Source: Conoideocrella luteorostrata
Lineage: Eukaryota > Ascomycota > Sordariomycetes > Hypocreales > Clavicipitaceae
Assembly (NCBI GenBank): GCA_032433595.1
Contig: JASWJB010000006.1
Coordinates: forward strand, 248,001 to 312,000
Direction: 5' to 3'
Length of the DNA: 64,000 bases
Numbering within the stretch: position 1 is the first letter of the stretch; each line of letters starts with the position of its first letter. The position numbers and the translations under genes are program-made. The notes below the pieces were generated by a model, which was given only the letters and a program-made list of their open reading frames with translations, was not told where the DNA came from and did not search any database. This document shows positions 57,998 to 64,000 of the stretch, in pieces.

Positions 57998-59680
57998 TTA
58001 ATACGCGTAAAATAGAGTCGCTTCATTCTCAGTTTGTCGAATTTTCTTGTTGTCCCGTCGGAGCCAGTACCGCATGCCCCATGCAGCAACAACAGTGGCA
58101 ATGCTGAGTCCGGCACTCGTAGCCATGGCCATGGTGTAGCGAGGCTCGTCGGATTTGGGCCACAGGTATGGCGTCCAAATGAACGAGGCATTGGCCAGCG
58201 AATTGACAAGTGCGTATGCGCATGCCTTCTTCTCCTTTGTCTGCGAGCAAGTCGCCGAGACCCAGCCAAGAATGATGCTGTTCACCGCGTACGTTCCGAT
58301 TGCGAAGACGACCATTGCGACTGATTGGGGGTTAGTTTGTAAATGTGCTTTGACAGGGCTAGGACCAGGCTGTAAACTTACAGTATCGTGCGCCTGTATT
58401 CAGTGTTGCGCAGCCAAGGACAAAGCCGAATACCGCAATTGCTTTTGCGATGGTGATGTGCCTAGCAAGATTAGTTGTGCAAGCTGTCGTACTGGGCTGA
58501 CATGACTGAACTTACCACGTTCGCTCGTTCATTCGTCCAGACGACCAAGCCCACCAAATGGAAACACCGCCGGCGATGAGATACGGTGGGCAAGTCAAGA
58601 CCAGTGTGATGGTCTGATTGAATCCCAACGTCTGGACGGCTGTGGGGAAGAAGTTCTTGAACCCATTGGCGCCAAGGTGGCAATGCTGCATAAACACAAA
58701 GAGCCAGACCTTGGGGTCTTTGCAAGTTTCCAAAAGTCCTAACCAACTAGTTGTTTGTCCTGAATTACCTACGGTATCGCGCTGTGTTCGCTCATGAGCT
58801 AGTTTTCTTTCCTCAGGAGTAAGCCATCGCGTTGTCAAGGGCTCGTCAGGCAAGATGAAAAATCCAGCGAGAGCTATCACAAACGTGATAGCTCCCTGGA
58901 TGATGAACAGCCACTGCCATCCGGAAATACCAGCCTAGAGAGCGTCATGTCAGACGTCATGTCAGACGTCATGAAGCATTTGAAAGGGTAGAGGTTGTCC
59001 GCTCATCATGTGACTTCGCACCTACCATGCCGTGCATCTTGAATATTCCCAATGCAATGAGCCCCGCAAAGGCTGTGGCGAGGATATTGCCAGTGTAAAG
59101 GATGGAAATACGGGTAGCAAGTTCCTTGCGGGTGTAAAACGTGGCAAGTATGTACAGAGCTCCGGGATAGTATGGTGCCTCGGTGACACCAAGAAAGAAG
59201 CGAGTCAGCATCAAGCCAGTGTAGTTCTTGCTAACAGCCGTAAGGGCGCTGATGACGGCCCATACAACCATGCACGACGACATCCACCAACTGGGGCGGA
59301 CTCGTGTCAAGATCATGTTGGCTGGAATCCCGCAGGCGACGTATCCTGCAAAAAGAATAGCCACGCAAGACTGGTATTGTGTAGAAGTGAGGTTCAGATC
59401 CTTTTCGAGAGTGTTCAATCTTGCAAGGGTGATAGCGTTGCGATCCTAAGAAGATACGGTCAGCTAAAAGCTCATTGCAGAAGTGAGGAATTCTTACCAG
59501 ATAATTCAACCAATACATGAACCATAGAAGGGGCATAATCCACAGGTCAAGCTTTCTCACAAGTGCAATCTCAGCCGGATCAGTCTTCTCGTGAGCACCA
59601 GAGTAGTCTCGCGCAACACCCCCTTCCGCGTCTTTTAACGAGACAACATCTTCGAGATGAGACTTCTCTGGTTTCTCCAT
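57998..59680 (-). CDS. MFS transporter, allantoate/nicotinate permease (ACS) type
   Basis: A plasma-membrane importer of small organic anions, in the Dal5/Tna1 branch of the superfamily. Five minus-strand exons (59680-59498, 59445-59026, 58934-58516, 58461-58382, 58320-57998) join in phase to 474 residues. The start MEKPEKSHLEDVV is a hydrophilic tail, then DLWIMPLLWFMYWLNYL DRNAITLARL, the family's TM1 border with DRNAI. Next come LNLTSTQYQSCVAILF, the TM4-5 box GVTEAPYYPGALYILATFYTRKE, and PDEPLTTRWLTPEERKLAHER, the diagnostic loop between the halves. TM11-12 end in RRDNKKIRQTENE. Twelve helices are present. Substrates in this branch include allantoate, nicotinate, biotin, pantothenate and dipeptides; which one cannot be told. 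Confidence 0.92.
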
Positions 59681-61769
59681 AATGACAAGATGATAAGAAT
59701 TTTGTAGCTATGTATTCTCTACCGCTGATGCATCCGACAAGGTGATATTGTCTGATCTACAGCGATGCGCCCACTACTTATACTCAATTCTTCTGAATGC
59801 GGCTGACCACCTCGAAATCTTGGCAACTATTCTCATGCTGACATTAAATATTGGCACATGGACGTTGGCTGCAGCTAGGCCGATCTGATCCGAGTGCTTT
59901 TCTTGTTGGGCCAAGTTGATCCCCCATCCCAGAAACAACAAGTAAGGGGTGTTGGCTCAATAATGTCTTGGCCTTCAGTCTTATTGGACGCTGTATGCGC
60001 TTCTTGACTCGTCCAGACGCCTCTTTATGGTGAAGATAGCACACCCGTCCAGACCCGACGGGAGGCGGTGGTCTTCGATAACCTGGGGTACATCTTGGCG
60101 CCAAGGTGGTGGCGGACCACTTTACCCCAGGTTTCCACTAGGCAGTTAAGCTTTAAATGCATGATTGAGAGAAGAGCAATGCTAAGATTGGAAGCAAAAA
60201 TTGTAGGATGAGTTACATCGTCCGTGTGTCATGTGTGCAGCGATGCATCGCTTATGCCGCTGCTCACACGGACGTTGATCTCGATAAGAGCTTCATTGCC
60301 GTGTGGTAAACGGGTGCCGTTTCCGTCGATTATAAGGGTCGCTGTGCAAATGACAAGGTAATGAGATTGAATGGGGCATGCATGTACCTCTTTTTGTACA
60401 CGATGCTGACTTTTGTCTGACTCATCAAGGGTAAATGCGGGCATTTAGTCCCGTACTACGGGTGACCTCGGATTGTGCCATGAGATTGAGTGCACATCTA
60501 TTAACTCATGGCTTTATCAGTATCCCAGACCCGGCTTGTTTCATTAGATCTCACGCGGGACAAAGAGGAAAGTGAGGGGAACGGGTGGGCTGTGCAAGTA
60601 AGCTTGGTAGTGGCTTGCCAAGATTGTTGCGGAACTTGGACAGCCAATAGCTTGTCGCATCCCGCAAGTTCGGCCACCAACAGATATTAATGATTGGTGT
60701 GAGGCATTTAATTTTGCAGAATCTCGACCGGCTTCCACTCCACAGGGACATGTCGGTGAAATGAATAGGCCGGCCGCGCCTGAAGTGGCTGCACCAACAC
60801 ATAGGCAGGGAAGCCAGTCCACAGTCGTGCCGCAGGAGTTACTATGTGGAATAAGCCAGAGAAGAATGTAAATTTAATATTCAGCTGGGCTTGGCAAGGT
60901 AAATACCCATTACAGACCATGGTTATAGTCTTTTCTGTACCGGATTGCCATTATTGCCAAAGTTGGACGGCTCGGAGCTCACTCAGCTGCGTGGAATGGA
61001 AAACTTACACGGCTGCGGCCTGGCTTAACAAACGCTTACGGACATGGCCTTCCCCGCATAGTTATTGGCAAGTAATCACTTCTCAAGAATTTGCAGCAGG
61101 AATATGCAACGGTGACTAGGTGCAGCTCCGACGGCGCCGCGTTGTCCCGCATTGCCCCGTTGACAACAACAGTAGCTTATGGCCCCCAAATCATGGATAA
61201 GGTTTGAGATCATGCGACCACCGGATATCTGATTCCAGAACCTTGCGCCCGAGCCAGAATTGATTCGTGAACCGACATGTGATGAGAAACAAATGAAAAG
61301 CCAAGGAGTGATTGCTTGCAGCAACAGCCTTGCTTACTGTTTCTAGGCGCTAAACCCTGATGCTGCGGCATGGCGATGTTCGATTGTTAAGTCATTTATT
61401 TCCTTAGTGTAGACAAACACCATGTCAATTTCAATAGTAGCGAAAAGAAAGAAAAAAATACGCATATGCAAAGCCCGTTATTATCAATGGCTAACTTTAC
61501 AACAATCTCATGGCAAAAAAAGTGCTTTCCTGGGAAACCATTCATTTCATATCGTGGTCATTGTCGAAAGACTCCTGAATTGGATCCGTCGCGACATAAT
61601 AAAAAGCAGTAAATATAATAATTTAACAAGTTTAGTGCCGAGCTAAACAAGGACAGCTAGTATTCGGCACTTTTCATATTCGCCAATTTTGAAAATTACT
61701 CCTGTTAATTACAGCTCCAACACAAATACATTGCGTGCACGTTTAATAACTTCTCGTGATCCATAGTAT
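59681..61769. other. Gene-poor stretch
   Basis: Promoter of the permease gene in the first few hundred bases (minus strand). Beyond that, short frames only; AT-rich after 61380. Confidence 0.4.
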
Positions 61770-62293
61770 TTAAATCATTCTCCGTTCGATTTGCCAGACC
61801 ACGCAAACAAAGCCTACAATTAATCCAAATCCAAAAATGAAAGTCATGTTTCCGAAAAACGTAATAGTAACCGCACGCCTCTGTTGGACCACCTTGTTGT
61901 GGGTTGCACAGGGCGGTTCAGTGACCGCGTGAAATATGTTCTTGGCCGCTCCATCATGGTGGTGTTCAATAGCAATTAGGCAAAGGACGTAGCACTAGAG
62001 ACACACGCAAGAAGACTTGGTACTAATAAAAGCCAACATTTTTCCACATGCAGTATTAGGCACCAAACTTTTCACTACTAGCAGAAAAGCTGCCACTTAC
62101 GCACACAGCTCACGGGGACCACAGCTCCTAAGAATATAGCATCTAAATATGTAGTGTTGCAAAGAGATAGTTGCCTATAGAATGTTGGAATATTAGAAAG
62201 CGTTGCCGAACAAACCTTAGTCTGTGAAGCTCGCAACATCACGGATACTGTTGGAATACCGCCAAGCACAATAGGAAGCACAGAGCCCGTCAC
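61770..62293 (-). CDS. Small three-transmembrane protein (predicted, two exons)
   Basis: Not a known family to me. Minus-strand exon 1 (62293-62114) reads MTGSVLPIVLGGIPTVSVM .. AIFLGAVVP. A 119-bp intron (GTGAGC .. TCTCTAG, 62113-61995) follows, and exon 2 (61994-61770) reads CYVLCLIAIEHHHDGAAKN .. TFFGNMTFIFGFGLIVGFVC and ends QIERRMI. Splicing keeps phase and joins two halves of one hydrophobic helix (AIFLGAVVP|CYVLCLIAI), which supports the model. 134 residues, with membrane segments near 5-20, 49-68 and 104-127. It lies 328 bases downstream of the MpaB-like oxygenase gene on the same strand. It could be a subunit or unrelated. A further small intron in exon 1 (62242-62198) is possible. 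Confidence 0.45.
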
Positions 62294-62621
62294 GTGGTCA
62301 CCTTCTAGCCACGATATTTATACGACGATATCGTGCCTTCCACCGTGACTTCTTTTCTTCTTCTTAGATAACAGAGACTTATGAATATATTCAATTTGAA
62401 GCATTTGATCTAGATCACTTGCACAGCAACCCTGTGCAACCCACTGCAACCCACAGATACTCTGTCGAGCCCTGCGATCATGGGCCCGTCTCAGCGCCAC
62501 CCAATTTCGCGGTCAGATATATGTATGTATATAGTCTCCAATGTGTAAAGCGCAGTAACTTTGCTAGAATACTCCCCTTAGCTCGCAAAACTAAAAAAGA
62601 TGCTCTTCCCAAGAAGCTACA
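62294..62621. other. Short intergenic region
   Basis: 3' UTR of the MpaB-like gene and promoter of the small membrane protein. No separate feature seen. Confidence 0.4.
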
Positions 62622-64000
62622 TTAAGCCCCAACATAAGAAACAAGCCTGGTTGCCAATAGGTACAGGCTATAAAAGAGACAAAAAGTGGTTACAAGGGCA
62701 GAAATAAGACCTAAATATGCCAGCACCTCGACACCGGGCTGTTTCAATATATAGCTTTTGCGCCGGCCAGCGCGTGTTGTCCGCCCTATCACAGGAAAGT
62801 ACTTAAAATCAAATAGTGCCTTCTTTCCAAGGCCGGTGGTCTTATCCATTAAAATTCTCCACGCAAACCTGCGATAGTACTATAGTATGTAAGAGTCAGC
62901 ATATACACTAAAAATAATAAAAGGAGCTAAATTGTCATTTAACAACATACCGCGATAATGTACTGGTCAATAATAGGAATCCTTAAGACTATTTTGATCT
63001 GTGTTTGAACCCAGTAACAATATCCCCACATCAACAACCGATAGTATAAGCTTGTTTTAGGGACGTGCAGCTCATCGGAGAGTTGATCTCCATTGACCAA
63101 ACGCGTCATAGCGTCCATATATTCTTTAGATGCGTATGTTGGTGCTGTGTTCTCCAGGCCCACCACAATATTTCTAGCAAGCATCCTTCCCGTGTCATTT
63201 GGAGCAAATTCGTTGACAAGCAGAGATTCATTCATGGCTTTCGCCCTGGCGGCAGTCTGGAAAGGCTCGTTCGGAACGCCCATGTAATATGCGACCAGCC
63301 GCCACAATGCAATATAATCCTCAGCTTCTTGATTGCTCAAGTAGATGCCTTGACGTGGAAGTCCTTGCCAAATAGCCGTGCCACTGAATGCATGGATTGT
63401 TGAAAGAGAGTCTAAGTCATTAATGGGAGGACCGTATTTTTGGACATTGTAGTACGTCGGGTCTTGCTCTGCGAGGCTCATGATCTTGAGGCGAACTGCA
63501 GAATGCAGCAAGCGAACTCGCACACAGGCAAGGTGGCCTTCTCCTCCAGGCTTCATAGCCTCTGCGTCACTATTGACTTGGATAGTGTACTGGAGAGTCT
63601 CAAGTAGTCGACGTCGGACGATCTTGGCACAGAATCCTCCTGTTTTCGTCAGTGTTTCGCCGACGCGAATTGTTCCCCTAATATTGTAAGTCAATGAGCA
63701 CTAAAGACGATGCGCGAGGAGGACCTACATGCCCCCTAGCAAGCCCTGATAAACAATCTGCTGGGAAGTTAGCTTGGTTGTGTTTAGTATTGTGCACTAT
63801 TAGCATGGCATGCATGGCATGCATGACTGACATACCGCGTTGGAGATTGGCGTAAGGTATCGCCAATAGATCTCCTGACCACGCTGAATTTGCGCCCAGT
63901 TCACCCAATTTGGGATCGTATTGACCTGTTTCCAGAGCTCTGCAAGCTTGGGGTGACTCTCATAATTCTCTTGCAGCAAGGCATAGCTGTCTCGTTTCAA
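62622..64000 (-). CDS. MpaB-like DUF2236 oxygenase, membrane-anchored (5' truncated by window)
   Basis: Haem-type oxygenase family that includes the mycophenolic-acid enzyme MpaB' and latex-clearing proteins. Four minus-strand exons are visible: 64000-63836, 63760-63729, 63677-62951 and 62879-62622. The reading enters from the right edge (Leu-Lys-Arg-Asp), so the start is outside. WAQIQRGQEIYWRYLTPISNA opens the domain. KTGGFCAKIVRRRLLETLQ, then GGEGHLACVRVRLLHSAVR, IHAFSGTAIWQGLPRQGI and LWRLVAYYMGVPNEPF are family blocks. The C-terminal exon adds ALFDFKYFPVIGRTTR and a membrane helix (VLAYLGLISALVTTFCLFY). Exon 2 is only 32 bp. Its acceptor is CAGCAG, so either AG can be used in frame. The family's fungal members cleave or oxidise prenyl chains; substrate here unknown. 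Confidence 0.85.

Overview
This window is nuclear DNA of a filamentous ascomycete (Pezizomycotina). The evidence is introns of 50-120 bp with GT..AG borders and CTAAC-type branch points, and typical mould families: Zn(II)2Cys6 and Fungal_trans-type regulators, F-box proteins opening with an MGGADVYCALCGG-type start, DUF3669, a proteinase K-like subtilase, an isopenicillin-N acyltransferase-like protein and fungal peptidyl-arginine deiminase. A Sordariomycete, probably hypocrealean, fits best, but no rRNA or marker gene is present to prove this. No tRNA, rRNA or CRISPR array was found.

Layout. 0-4 kb: 3' part of a DHA1 MFS transporter, convergent with a proline-rich transglutaminase-like (Cyk3-type) protein. 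4-9 kb: gene-poor, with broken F-box/LRR and DUF3669 genes and a 25-bp tandem repeat. 10.6-11 kb: an intact Yippee-family gene. 12.6-14.6 kb: a graveyard on the minus strand (amidase, transaldolase, SDR), followed by an odd ~75-bp periodic repeat. 17.5-18.9 kb: a four-exon secreted subtilase. 22-27.8 kb: a secreted L-amino-acid oxidase convergent with a three-exon F-box gene whose promoter carries two copies of a TA-flanked foldback element. 28.8-35 kb: an exon remnant, an AflR-type regulator with no intact biosynthetic neighbour, and two more relics (STAND/hydrolase N-terminal region, GH13 alpha-glucosidase). 38-38.8 kb: a seven-TM DUF7703-like protein. 40-41.3 kb: an unidentified decayed gene. 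45.9-48.4 kb: a six-exon LAMMER/CLK kinase. 49.9-55.9 kb: a fungal-specific regulator, an isopenicillin-N acyltransferase-like (C45) enzyme and a secreted protein-arginine deiminase. 58-59.7 kb: a five-exon allantoate-permease-type MFS transporter. 61.8-64 kb: a small three-TM protein and a partial MpaB-like (DUF2236) oxygenase running off the right edge.

About fifteen genes look intact, or intact up to the window edge, with splice sites and phases that close. The housekeeping-like ones (transglutaminase-like, Yippee, LAMMER kinase, DUF7703) alternate with accessory enzymes acting on amino acids, peptides or proteins (subtilase, L-amino-acid oxidase, C45 acyltransferase, arginine deiminase). 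At least eight decayed genes lie between them, so this looks like a fast-evolving accessory stretch. No complete secondary-metabolite cluster is visible. Exon borders were chosen by hand from splice consensus, reading phase and family resemblance; none has transcript support.
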